This document shows positions 40,701 through 54,500 of a DNA stretch of 64,000 nt, in pieces. The stretch covers positions 21,623,564 through 21,687,563 of the forward strand of contig CM034595.1 in assembly GCA_020091685.1 (NCBI GenBank). The letters are read 5' to 3'. A program made the position numbers and the translations under genes. Each line of letters starts with the position of its first letter. Within the stretch, counting starts at the first letter, position 1. The notes beneath the pieces were generated by a model that was given only the letters and a program-made list of their open reading frames with translations, was not told where the DNA came from and ran no database searches. Source of the DNA: Lutjanus erythropterus. Its lineage: Eukaryota > Chordata > Actinopteri > Lutjaniformes > Lutjanidae.

Positions 40701-43068
40701 TGTGCAGCCGTCTCTCTGTGTGTTCAACTCTCAGTACTTTCGTGGCTTCTAACTGAATCCCTGTGGTTTGAAGTTTAGTTTCTCTCCTGTGGGCGTTTGT
40801 ACTTTCAGGTATCTGCTTTATGTCATTGTTTCATGTTCACTTTCAGCTGTATGGGAGTATTGTTAAGTTACTGCTGTTGAAAAGCTAACATTTGCTGACA
40901 TTGCTGTTTTATAATAAAAGCCTTTTAGATACTGTTCAGACACTCAACTCAAGACAAGTGCATTGGTTAAATACACACCCTCAACTGGGTGCAAACTCTG
41001 CTGTGCTGGGCTGATGTTACCGATAGAGGCTACCAGCCTTCATTACCTCTGCTGAAAATGACTTGGTCTTTGGGTGTTTTTTTTTTTGTTTTTTTTTAGT
41101 GTAAAAAGGTGCTTCAGGGTAAAGTCTTTAGGTTAGGCAGTAGTAAAGCCTGGCATGAAATTTTCAAACTAAAGTAATGATTTTTGCATTGGTCTTTGAA
41201 AGACCACACGACCCACAGTCAACACATCTAAAAACAGAGAGAGTAACGCAAAGTTCCTGTCTCTAACCAGTCGCCTCTCCTCCCCCTGTCTTTAACTAGG
41301 ACACCCCATCAATCTTTGATAATGTGCAGTGTGGGTCTCTCCTGTGTGACCAGGCTGATGAGACATCACAGCAGGGATTGATGTATGAAACGTAGCCTCC
41401 CAATGTAACTGTGATATACTGGACCGTTTCAAGTCAAGTTTGACCTTTTTTTCCCGGATATTAATCGCTGCAGTGAAAGAATATATGTGTGATATATCCC
41501 TCCCCCAGGAGCTCCTCACACTTTATTCTTTGGCATGGGCTTCTTCTATACCTTTAGCTTTAGTGGTGGTTGTGGTGGGGGCTTGTTCAAAGTCTGCCAA
41601 AAGTCCCCAGAGCTGCTACACAACAGGATATGGGACACAAAATATTATTTTATAAGCGGATGGGTTTATTGTTTCCATTAAAATGCAGCATTACTCTATA
41701 AAGCCGCGTTTTCCACCACCTCCCCCCGACACCCGGAAACACATCCTCAAAGCGAGGAACATGAGAGAAGGATCTTTCATCCCTGCATATCTTTCCTGGC
41801 GTTTACTGCTGGCCTTATTAACAGAGTTGTGAGTGACAGAGGCAGAGTGTGCTGGGAGAATCTCAAGGGGCTTTGATGGAGGCAAGTGATGGAGCTGCAG
41901 CAAGCTGAGGGCAAGACCATGCTTACATTTATCCGCTCAAAGTGCTTTGTAAAGTTCTTTGTCTTCGTACGCCTTTTCCTAACTCTCCTTTTACTTCTCT
42001 GTATCTTCTAGTCCATTGTTTTTTTTTTCTAACGGCCACTGGCAGGACTAGTGCTGCATTCTGTCCTCATCATACCATGGCATTGCAGATTTCCTCGGAG
42101 TCAACTGGGTGTGAATAGGTCTTTGTCATGCTGGGTGGGTTGGCTCATTGACTGTGAAACCCTGGACATATGGTGGCTGTGTGTTGGGATGTATCGTGGC
42201 AGAGAATGCTGTGGGTTGGGCTCTTGACCCTTGCCTGGCCTTTAACACCTTACCGGCTGCACCAGAGTCCCTGGCTTGATGAACTTAAACACTTTATTGT
42301 GCAGTCTACTTTGGGGTGTGTTTTCTTTGGGGTTTTACTCTGGATGAAGAATGTATGGTTCACAGTAGGGGCAGATGTGTGCTATGTGACTGATTTACCA
42401 AACACGCAGCACACGCTGTTTCTCAGGCTGCAGTTGACACACACAGATGGATACACAATTTGCAACACAATGTTTGCAAGGTTGGAGTAAAGCAACACCG
42501 GACAGTAACAGCGCTTGTATGTTTGATGGCCTGACTTTTAATCTCATCTTTAATATTTGGTCCTGGTGCGATAAGACTGTTAATTAAGTGTCAAACAAGA
42601 ATGTCTAAAGCTTCCACTATGGTGACATTGCCACGCAAATAGAACCACATTATACAGGCAGATGAGAAGGGCTGGGCATAGTGTACTGATTCCAAATAAG
42701 AATCAATTCCAAACTAACATTTCCAAAGGAATCATTAAGAATTTTTAATTTTAGTTCTGCTTATACATTCCTACACAAATTTCACCTGTGCTCATTTTAA
42801 AGTGAACCATCAAACACCATGCAAACACCTACCGTATAATCGACTTGGTTATCTGTCTGAGCCTCTATGCAAATTGAGTGAGTTTGTCTTACCAAATCAT
42901 GAGACTAGCATTATTCTTACTTAAATTACTCCACTGTTGGCACAATTGTGAGTCTTGTAACAAAGACCTCAATTTAGCAAAAGCTATGCTACAAAATGCT
43001 TTACAAGGATGAGATACTCTACTGTTACAGTAAAGTGCTCTTTGAGCTCTTTTGTCTTTTTCATGCGT

Positions 43069-43107
<39 letters not shown>

Positions 43108-45510
43108 GGAAAACAAGACTTTCTTTGCATGGTCACACCTACTGAGAGTCCTCAGGTTTGAGGCTCTAATAAACAAGTGGAGCGTTACATGCTCTTAAGC
43201 CCATCTGGTGAGATGATCGATCATTAGACAGAGTGTGGAGATAACTCCCTCAGCTTGCCTGCTGGCTACCACTGATCCCATATCACCCTTGCAGGATATG
43301 GTATGAATCACAGGAAGTTGAGATCGATCTATATAGATTGTGCCGCTTGATTACAAATGAAAAAAAAAAATCCCATTTGGCTTAGCCAGTTGAATGCCTT
43401 GGAGTCTGGCTGCGTTTGTGTGAATATGTGGGTGTGTGCGATGTGCACGTCTACGTGTGTAAAATAATAGCTTTTTAACTTTCTCCTTTTACCGATTTCT
43501 GATATCTGTTGAGCCCTCTCTACAATCTGTCCTACCTTCATTCATTTACTTTGTTCAGTCCATCCTGCTCTTAAATCTCCCTTCTTGAGGGAGTCGTCTT
43601 TTAAATCTTAATTAAAACAGACTCCAACCCCCCCACCCCCCCAGGGGCTGGCTGAAAGCAGCTTAGAACAATCAAGAGGACGGATTAGAAGTGAGAAGAA
43701 AAGAAGAGAAGAGGAGACGCAAACTGGAGGGAGGGGGGGGGGGAAACAACAACCAGAAAGGAACGGCGGAGAAAAATATTGAGAGGAGAGGAGAGAAATG
43801 ACCCCTTTCCTTCATCCCCCCTGATCCTCTCTCCTTCCCCCTTCGCTCCTGTCTCTCCCTCTCTCTCAGGACTCTGGAGTCTTGGCCTGACCTATTGACA
43901 TTCAGCTTCTCGGCAGATTAAGCAGCGAATGGAGCCTCTGGAAAGGGTAAACACACTGGAGGAACAATGACCAACAGGCGGCAACCTTATTGGATTCTAA
44001 TTAACTGCCAGGAGAGATGGCTGGGGGCATGTTAAGTGCTGTGGGACACAAGTTAGAGCCCCAGACCTTAAGTACCACACCTCACATCCCCAACGCTCCC
44101 CTCCTTTCTTGTAGATTGTCTTCCTTTATCTTCCTCTGCATCTCTCTATCCTCGTCGTTCTTCTCTCTTTCAATCTATTTGCCCACCGTTTCACATATGG
44201 CCCATGAGAACAGCAAGCAGAGACTTTTAAAGCACTCCTCAGAGAGCTATTTGCCATCCCTCTTTCCTGGGCCACCTCTCCCTTTCTTTCTCTTTTTTAA
44301 CAAGGTGGAACGAGGCTCGTCCCCCAGAGGTAGCTGTTTGAGCGATAAGGTTAAAATAGGCTGAAAAATTGGGAGAGATTATTTGATATTGAAGAGATTG
44401 AATTATCTGGAGTGAGGGAGAGGGATGAAGGAGAGCAAAATCATTTTTCTGCATCGCCCACGGGAGGAACACTACCGGAGGGAGCTTAACGGGAAGGAGC
44501 CAAGATCTAAACCTCACTGGTCAAGTATCTGGAAATACAACCAGTTCTTTTCTCTTTTTTTTTTTTGTCCCCCTATAGCAATTAACTGGAGCGCTAATTT
44601 GAGTGTGATTCCTAGCTGGTCTCCCCTATATGTGTGAACTTTCTCACTGGTGCAATAGACCCTCTGTCTTTGAGTGGCCCCCTGATTAGGCCAGCTCACA
44701 ATGGTGCTGTGGTTTCTGGGGTCCCCTGAATGGAACCACAAGCACTAATTAGACTGGTCTCATTAATGTGTTAGTGTGCGAGAAGAGAGGACCCTGGCCA
44801 TCATGCGTTGAGGCAGACACAGAAGGGGAAAAAAAAGCCAATGCCCTGCTAGAGACAGGCCATCGTCACCTCAGCAGGCATATAAAGCAATTCATTAATT
44901 GGTGTGAAAACAGCCACACATGTGCAAACACACACACACTCTCACACCTCAGCACGAATACACATAGTAATGTTATGGGTATTCCATGAACCCGTTGCTT
45001 GTTAACACATTACCTGGGATCAAAGAGGTAAAGGCTGGAAGGAGACAGGACTAGAGGAGTCATTATTTGTCGAGGAAAATTGGAGCCCAGTGTTATGTTT
45101 GTCCTTCGGCGAACCTGGCAGAATAGAGGTCTCATCCGTTTCACAAAACGGACGGATCTCTGCCCTCGTCACCATCATGTGAGACCAGTCTTTGAAAATC
45201 CTCAGAGTACTTTTTTTTTTTAATCAAAGCTGGGAGGAAATGAATCAGAGCTTCAGTTGTGATCCAAGCCCGGAGATATAGAAGGGATCCACATGACCAC
45301 TGCCCATTTCCACACCATTACAGCAACAGTCATGGCTGTAATAGGTTGAATTGGGCCATTGATTTCTCTCATGCACCCTCTCTTTCACCCAAAAAACTGG
45401 TCGGTACCAGTTCTGAGATACACCCAGTTCTTTTTTAACAAAACATCACATGCTCAAAGACAGCTCACACAAAACTCAAAACCTCAGTCCCAATAAAAGA
45501 GCACACACAC

Positions 45511-45574
<64 letters not shown>

Positions 45575-48500
45575 CCAATACAATATGTCCCAGCTTGAGT
45601 TCCTGGGGAGTTAAACAAAGGACTGAGTTTAAATTGGCTTTTAAAGAACTCTCCAGCACAATCAGGGAGTTGACTTGAGCTACTATAGTGTGTCAGAAGA
45701 CTGTTTAGAGAAAGAAGGGTAGTTAGGGCGAGGTCTGTAGTCCAGTGAATGGCTAATCTAAAGTGTGACGGCTCAAGAGCTTCCCTCAACCTGCTTCAAT
45801 AGTCCTCCAATCAGGCCTGACTGCCCCTCAATCTTTGGTCAGCTGTTTTAACTGGCTTGTGATTGAGTGGCTTCATTAAGGGCCTATTTATCTTCCCCTG
45901 TATCACAGTCCTGAAAGACTGGTGACATGCTCAACACACCCACGCACCGCCTACACATGAACCTGAGCAGATGCACAACTGCATTAGCACACGCAGAACA
46001 TTCAGCAACACATCATCGCCTGACTGGTCCTTTTCAGTTAAGTGAAAAGATGTAAAATCTATTTCTTCTCAAACTTTCAACTTCTCTTTCACCAGACAAC
46101 CTCCGTCTTCTCATTAGCTTTCCAGCAGCTTCACTTCCTCACCAGATCTTGCTAGAAAACCATAGACATATATATATATATATAGACGGCGCAATGGCCT
46201 TTGGATCATACGTCAATGTTGCCCAAGGGTGCAGATCTCATTACAACTTGGGGGGACAGTGGTGTACTGGGAAGGAGATCCACTGGGACCAGGAGGAGGA
46301 GTGGAACCACTGTTTTTGTCATTGTTGTTTATGGTTATTACACAATATTTGACAAGCCAAGTAGAAAACAAGTCCGTTTGAGCCTTACTTCCTACATTAG
46401 CTTAAATGTTAAATGTTTACAAGGTTCATTATAGGTCAGTTCTATTTTTGTGAATTTTAAATGTTAAAATGACTGCCTTTCAAGTGGACAGACTGTTAAA
46501 CCAAAGTCAATTCTAAAAGCAGGTGTTCTATGGTGGGGCTATATTTTTTTCACAGTAAAGACTTAAGTTACACCGTCACTAACTCTGATTCACTTCTGCT
46601 TTTTCAGATGTTTTTCCTACTCCATGTTGATAATACACCCTCAAACATGACTCGTTAAAATTTGGTTGAGAAATGTAAACATAGTGCTATTCTATCCCCA
46701 GCTCCCCATTTACATGTATTTGTTCACAGGCTAGTCTTGCCCTGGCCAATGTGGCGTGGACAATGACGTATTGCAGCAATGTGAGGGTTGAACATCAACC
46801 ATGGCCCTATGGCCCGTGTCCACCATATATTCCATGTAGTTTTATCTCCTTCTCCAGCATATTACAATTACACAAACATCCTCATTCTTTATGCTTCCTT
46901 TGAGCTCAGTAAGACAGCAAAAAATACTCATTGCCAGAGCCCAAATTCACGAGTCAGTCCTTAAAACTATAAGCATCTATCTCTGGTCAATGTGTATTAT
47001 ATGTCTATACAGAAAACTGTCCCAGGCCCAGTAGACAGTGATACCTTCTAGGTTTTGGCATGTGTCTGTGTTGGAAGTGTAATATCGCCGGAACAAAATA
47101 GCAGGCCAGGTCAAACCATGACCTCACACAGACACAGACCCTCCCAAACAAGCCACAACAAACAGCTTTCTGTAGCCACTCTCTGCCTTTGATCTGAAGA
47201 AGCTGAGATGAGATCTGTCTCCTCTTTCCTCTCCTCTCTTTTTGCCCTTTTCTCTTTTTCTTTACGACTCCTCCTTATATCTCTCTTTCCCCTCCCGCTG
47301 AGCAGGTGTATTAAATGAGGTGACTATTCCAGCAGCATTGGGCCGCACCTCAAAGTGCAGTCTGTGAAGAGGGCTTTTCTCTCCTTCCCTCTTATCTCTT
47401 ATCCCTTCCATCGCCCCGTCTCCTTTACTCTCCCTTTTCCTTTCCCTTTATCCCTCTCCAACCCCTTTACTTCTTTTAACATGTTCCCTCGTACTCTTGA
47501 ATGTGAAATAGAGTGGCCCAGTGCCTCTCATCTATTTGAATGCATCTACACCTCCCTGTCTATCTCCCTGTGTGCATCTCTCTCTCAGCCTATTGTCTAT
47601 TTAGCTATACGTCTAATTATGCTGTCTCACTTATGTAATTAGCGCAAAAATAAATGGCTGCCGTAGCTTTGTCTCTCCCCTTCACCCCTCCCGTTGCAGG
47701 CTCTGAGAAAACAAATTATGGAGAACAATAGGTACAAATGGCTTCTGCACCAAACCACATGATGGATGCAGCCTGGGCTCCCTGCATCTCATCCCTTCCT
47801 TTTTCCCTTCCTTGCTTACTCTCTTTACTCTCCCTCCCTTCTCCATTATCTCCAGCTCTATATGTCTCTGTTTGGAAACGGGAGGACTTGAGCACTCTCT
47901 CGCCCAACTACCCTATCATTGTATGGCTGTATCATCTGTCTTCCCTTCTTGGCACTGACACTATATTCACACTGACATCATATTAGGCAAGGTCCTTTTT
48001 TCTATCCCTTTCTTTCTCTTCTTTCTTTCTCTCTGTTCCGCTCCCTCTTTCCCCTTCCCCTGCTGTTGTCTCCACTGGCACTCTCTTCTCCCCTATCCCC
48101 CAGAGCATTCTATACACCACGACTGCAAAGCAAACGCCTGGGACTTTCTAAAGCAAACAGCCAGCATCCTGTGCTGTAGCCCCATCTGTGGATAGTCTGA
48201 GCAGGGAACAATCAGTCCCTCTCCTCCTCTGCTTCGTTCTCTTTCCAGCCCCCTGGGATCTGCACAGCGCTAGGATGCCTCAGTCAGACGGGTGCAATGT
48301 GCTGGAACAATGGCTGGGCTGCTTCCTCCAGGAGGGGTGTTAGGTTCACCTCAGCCAGCTTGGGAAGCACTTAGCCGTGTGTTTGTGCCCTCCTTGCTGC
48401 TGCAGCTTCTTCGCAGGAATGTAGCAGACGCAGAAAAAAGCCTCACTCTGTACACTCTCAGAAATAAGAGGTTCCAAAAGGGTTCTTCCTGAAGGGCCGA

Positions 48501-51500
48501 GGTTCTACCCAGAACAATTTTCTCCCGAAGAACCTCTTTTTTTTTCTATGTAAGACTAAGGGATCCATTAAGAACACTTTTCATCCAAAGCACCCTTTTT
48601 GGAAGACAGAGTTCTTCAAGGAGAGGAACTTGTTGGTCAAAGGGTTCTGTGTGCCATACTATAAAAGGGCTTTTGGTAGAACCCTCCGTGAAGGTTCTAG
48701 ATAAATCCTTGTAACTTAGAGGATTCTTCGTAGAAACCCCTGAGTCAGTGCTCGATAACACAGTTATAATAGAAAATGGTTGTCACCAGAACCATTTGAG
48801 TAGGCACTAAATGAAAATTTATTTATGGTTCCTGGTAGAACCCCTTAGGTGGGTTCTTGTAGGCACCCTTTGAATCTGGAGAGGTTCTTGACGCTTTGTG
48901 AGAGTTCTTGGTGGAACTATTACACGATAGAAGGGTTGAACTTGGGGTTCTGAGAAAAACCTTTCATAGATGGTTCAAGGTATGACCCTTCATGCTGGAT
49001 TCTAGGTAGAACTCTCTGCAAAGGGTTCCAATCTTTAGATTAGGTTCTACTCGGAGCTGTACTCAGAACCCATATGAGAGGTTCTGCAGAGAACTTTTCC
49101 ATGGTGTACTGGTTCCACACAGAACCCTCTGTGAGGGCTAAGTCCAGTACCTTTTCTCCCTCTGAGGATGCTAACAAGAACCCACCCGGGGAGTTCTACT
49201 GAGAACCCTTTTATATTTTGCTACAAAGAGCCCTTGACTCTTGTTGAAATCTTTGATGAAAGCGTTCATCAATTCTTGGAGAATTCTTGGAGAACTGTTG
49301 TTCATAAAGGGTTTGGATGAAAAGGGTTCTTAATTGAAACCCTAGTCTTATTGGTCTTTTTAAAAGGTTCTACCTGGAACCACAAATGGTTCTCCTATGA
49401 GGACAAACCCAAAGAACCCTTTATAGTTGTAGTTTACACCATTATTTCTAAGAGTGTATACACCTTCCTTACCTCGACCGCAAACACCCCCTTTCCACAG
49501 CTCTGTGCTCACACACTGACACCTACACGCATGCACGCACACACAACCACTTTCTGCGTGTCCAAGTGTACACCTGAGATCTAATGTTTAGCCTGAGGTG
49601 TTGAAATATCAACTTTCTATTAATCCCCCTCAGACTTGCAGTCAGTTACACCTTTGTTGTTTTTTCACCTCTGCCACGCTGGAAGAAAAACAGCAGGTTT
49701 GGTTTACACCAATACAAGCATATCCATTACCTGAAATGCTAGGCTCCTGGCAGTAAATCCCTTTGACCCCTCTGCCTTCCTTTTCTTTCTTTTTCTCTCC
49801 TTCTCCCTCCCCCCTATTCTCATGCTGAGCCCATTGCCGGCTCTGCATCGGCTTCCTTTGGCCAAACAGACGGCAGGAGAGAGACACACCTTACCCTCCT
49901 ACTGGTTCAACCCGCCACCCACCTCAACCAACCACCCACTCACTACATTGTTTCTCACATCTCACTCAGCTCAATAACATTAACATGTTTTGCCATTGAG
50001 GGAGCCGCAGTTAAAAAGCCTGATCAATAAGCTTTGACTGACATCCCTCAGTTGATCGCAAATTGGCTGCCTTCTCTCGCAGACCTCCCAGGGCGAGTCT
50101 CTCAGCCCTGTCCGAAATGGAAAAAAATGGAATTAAAAGACATCGCAACACTTTCTCCAACCCTTCACTCAGCCTCCTACAACAACACACAGCAGTCTCT
50201 CATTGTGCAGAGGAAGAAGAGACTGAGCAACCCACTATTTTGGTTAATGGTTGAGTCACTAACACAATATTAGCCCTGGCGTTCCAGGCAGTTTGAACTG
50301 ACAGCAAGGAGAGATGAAAAGAAGAATAAGAAGTGGGGGCTGGACTTCAAGGAACGAAAAGTTGGAGCACTTAGTCCCACAAGGGTACACCACTGCTTCC
50401 ATCACTAATAAAGTGAGCAGCAGGCAGGCAATCTCTTGTTTCCTTGAATGTGTTTTTACCCCTAGTTGGTTAAGGAGATGACATGTCCTGAGAGCTGGAG
50501 CATCATTAATTAGACAGTTGGACTTTGACTAATCGCTCCAGAAAGGGCACACAGCCCTGAAGATGCCAAACACTCATCTCAGCTTATCATCCTCTGCCCC
50601 AGTGTGTGCCCTTGACCTCTGTGTGTGTGTGTGTGTTAAGGATGTTGCTTCTGTGGGCTCTTCATGAGTCATTTCTGGATGATGTGCATATGCCAAAAGC
50701 TCTGGTGCACACAATGATATATTCCAGATCTTCTGTTTAGTAAGTGCCACTGACAATTTTATTTCATATTGGAGAGTAAAAAGGGAAGTTAAAGGGATAG
50801 TTAGGTTATTTGATGTGAGATTGAATGATGAAGACTTCCTGACAATAGTCAGTGTATTAGCTGCAGATGCTGTTCGGCATGGCCTCAGTTTGGAGAAGTA
50901 AAGAGGAGAACCAGCACAGAAGTTAAGCAATGTACTGCTGTGGACAGGGTCAGCAACAACAGGTATTTTAGCCACTTAAAAAAAGGTCCACCTAAAAATA
51001 AATTATATTAATTTAAGGATACCCTATATTGAGAACATTTTCACCTTGCTGTTTGAAAAAGCCTTTTCTGATGGTAAACCACTGCTATATAAACAAAATA
51101 TTTCTCTTTCCAAATCAACCAAACTCCATAGGTGAAATCAAAGTCATTTTACGTCGCAGAACACAGGAGTTGCTGGTATACCGCTGCCTTGATCTGCTAG
51201 TTTGTTTGTGTTATTGTGTGACATTGGTGGATCCAAACTATCCTTTTAAAAACCCAAAGCTGGTGTACACTTGATTTTTTTCAGATGGACTTCTCCAAAC
51301 TGGGGTTGTGCAGACTGGCATCTACTGGGGGTAATACACTAACCATGGATAAGCACCTCATATAACCCCACTTCAAATAATCTGAATTATCCCTTTAAAT
51401 AAATCAGCACCTAGTGTTAAATAGATGTCTGATGGTATTCCTAACTGAACTTTTCTTTTTCCTGAGCCCCCTCTCAGCTGCCAGAATCCTTCTCCAACAG

Positions 51501-54500
51501 AGCTATCTTTAATATAAGGTTAAGGAACACGGCTGCTGAAGATAACACAGGAACAGATATTGCTGCAACGCAGAAGATAAATTTCAATTTGCTGTTGGTT
51601 TCTGTGTCTCGGCAGGAGATATGAAATTCTTGTCTTGCAGGGCAGGAATTGATTGGAAAATAAAAATGAATGTGTGGTCGAGTATGTCTGTGATTTTTCT
51701 GTTGTATGTTGCTTTCTGGGCTTTTGAAATGGTGATACATCTCTGTAGTAGGAAGTGACACTAGCATTTTAGGGCGAGATAAATGCAATCCAACTCTTTC
51801 TTAAAATAGCTGCTAATGTATAAACGTGACTGTTTCCCTTGAGGGGCTGTTTTAATGACATGCACAGAAACCCGGTTTCTGCCTCATTCTATTCTTTCCA
51901 TTGCTGTGTTTGTACAGAAGAATAAAACGGTAAACAAGTTTGTGCTGTCCCCCACCAGTCTGTATGCTGATGATACAGCCTGAAGTGCTGTAACTGGGGA
52001 AGAAGACTCCAGGCAGTGGCAGGAAGCTGACACGGCCCCTCCATTGTCCTATTCCTTGTCATTTCCTCCCTGGATCCTCCGACTGCCCCAGAGGAAGACA
52101 AGGTGAGGATGTGCAGAGACAGACACAAGGAGAAAGCGAAGACAAAAAGAGGATGGGCGGGTGGAGGTAAAAATAATACTGGAAGAGGCCAAGTGCCATC
52201 CACAGTTTGCTACCTGGCCACTTTGGCTTCCTGTGTTGAGCCATACTAGCGTACACATTCAGTTAAGTTGCTAACAGCTGATAACAAAGCCTCAGGACAC
52301 ACTGCCAAGTTCTTTATCTGTGTTTACCCGCATGGCAAAGCTGATTAGAGACAGGCAACATTATGAAGCCCCATTGTTTCCTTTCTCCTTCCAGTTTCTT
52401 CTTCCGTACACGTAGCAAGTGCGTGTGCGGGAAGGGGGAATGGGAGGATATTTGTTTATGAAGAAGGGCAGAAAGACAATGGTGTGTGTGCATGACACGT
52501 CTCCAGGATGAGGAGAAGACGGCAGGCTATAGTTTAAGATTTGATCATTCATTACTGTGTCTGCGTGTGCCTGTTTATATCTGCATGAGTAAATCATTTC
52601 CGAAAGTTTAAAATAGAGGCTTTCTACAAGACGCAATCGCAACAAAGTGATAGGAAAGTACCTCATACAACCTTACTTCATATAATCTGAACTATTGCCA
52701 GTGTATTACCCAGTTTGGAAAAGCAGAAAGGAGCACCAGCTCGGAAACTAAGCAATGTCCTGCTGTGGATGGGGTCAGCAGCAAAATGTATTTTAGACAC
52801 TTAAAAAAGGTCCCTAAAAAAAATCCATATCAGTTTAAATGTACGTTATATTTAGAATATTCTCACCACTTTATCTTGCCATAAGACAGCCTTTTCTGAT
52901 GGGAAACTGCTGTTATTTAAGCCAATTATCTTGCTCTCCAAACCAACCAAAGAAAATGGGAGTAGCTGTTCTACCACTGTCTTGATCTTCAGTAGTTGAT
53001 TTGTGTCTATTGTGTTACTTTCCTTTAAAAACATAGAAGGCACACAATAACAAAAACAAACAGATTGAGGCAGTGGTAGAACAGCAACTCCTGTGTTCTT
53101 TGAGGTAAAATTATTGATTCTGTCCATGGAGTTTGGTTGGTTTGGAGAGAGCAATATTTGGCTTATATAACAGTGGTTTCCCATCAGAAAATGCTGCTTG
53201 ACAGCAAAGTAAATCAGTGGAAATGTTCTAACTTTTTTAGGTCATACTTTTTTTCAATTGTAATACTAAAATACCAGTAATACCTTTTGTTGCTGACACC
53301 GTCCACAGCAGTTCATTGCTTTGCTTCTGTGCTGGTTCCCCTCTCTGCTTCTCCAAACTGGGGGTGTGTATCCCGCCATCTACTCTAACATACTGACCAT
53401 TAATAAGTACCTCATGCAACCCCACATCAAATAATCTGAACTATCCTTTCAACTTTTGAGTAGTTTGGTTGAAAATCTTCGATGACCTAAAATACATATC
53501 TTGGATATAAAGATACAAGATACAGCTACAGCTTAACAGTTGATTTGTGGCCACGAGAGACTCTAAAAAGTTCAGATACAGTGTTCAATATAACACCCCA
53601 GCAGCAAAACCATTACACAGAGCTCACGGAGACAGGAAATCAAAGTAGGCCAAAATTCATCTATATCTTTGCCATGACTATGTCTCCTAAATAATGCAAG
53701 ACACTTCTGTTGAAGACTCAGCTGCGTTTGGATTCTGCTGTGTCTGCACTATTGTGCACCTCCTATCTAACACTCCTCATCGGCTGGCTGGGGTCCTTGC
53801 CGCCAAACTTTCTACCACTTACCTACTTTATCCTCAATCTATTTGCATCGCGGAGGTATACGAGGAATAAATTGATGGAGGGAGAGAGATGGGGAACTAA
53901 AAGGAGAGATTTGAGAGCACGAGTATGTTTGTGTGCGAGTTTGTGTGTGCGTTTGTGTGACAGAGAGAGAGACAAGAATAACAAGATGGAGAAAAGGTTA
54001 ACGACGCTCAGCGGTCTTCCTCAGTGTTTCCCCGCTGCTTGTCAGCTTAATCATCAACACACTGGTGACACATCCGAGCCTCATCCGTGCAACAAGAAGA
54101 CTCCCCTCCCTCCCTCCGTCCTCCACCACTCCTCCTCATCTTAAACTCCCTCTGCCCATCCGGACTCACTCCACAAGAATTCAAAGAACAGCAGAACGGC
54201 AGTTCATAAAATATGCACAGATCCCCCAAAACCAGCCTCTTGGGCCATGCAGCCACTGCGTCCACAAACATATCAGCACCGCATGAGGAAAAGACAAATC
54301 TCCGGTAATGGGAAAAGGAAGGATGATGGGATGGGGTGGGGAGGACAGGGCTCAGTTGGGGCTTATCACTTTCTCGGCTTAATATCAGTTCTGTTTGTGT
54401 CCGTCTGTGTGCCTGCATGGAGTTACGCGTGCGTGAACAGGCTTTCAACCTTTGGTGAAAGTCTGCCAGCCGCCTCCGGCCCATTAAGCAGATACGCTCC

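Noticed and set aside
31935..41115. LTR retrotransposon with two LTRs
   Set aside because: The flanking copies are heavily diverged, lack TG...CA ends, and the DNA between has no gag or pol reading frame.
42170..42490. 106-residue + frame starting [10 protein letters not shown]
   Set aside because: It has hydrophobic stretches but no family resemblance, and lies in the middle of kirrel3 intron 1 with no supporting signals.
46149..46434. Overlapping short + frames after an (AT)n run
   Set aside because: I considered a transposon exon because the sequence looks vaguely coding, but no domain, splice partner or second copy is visible.
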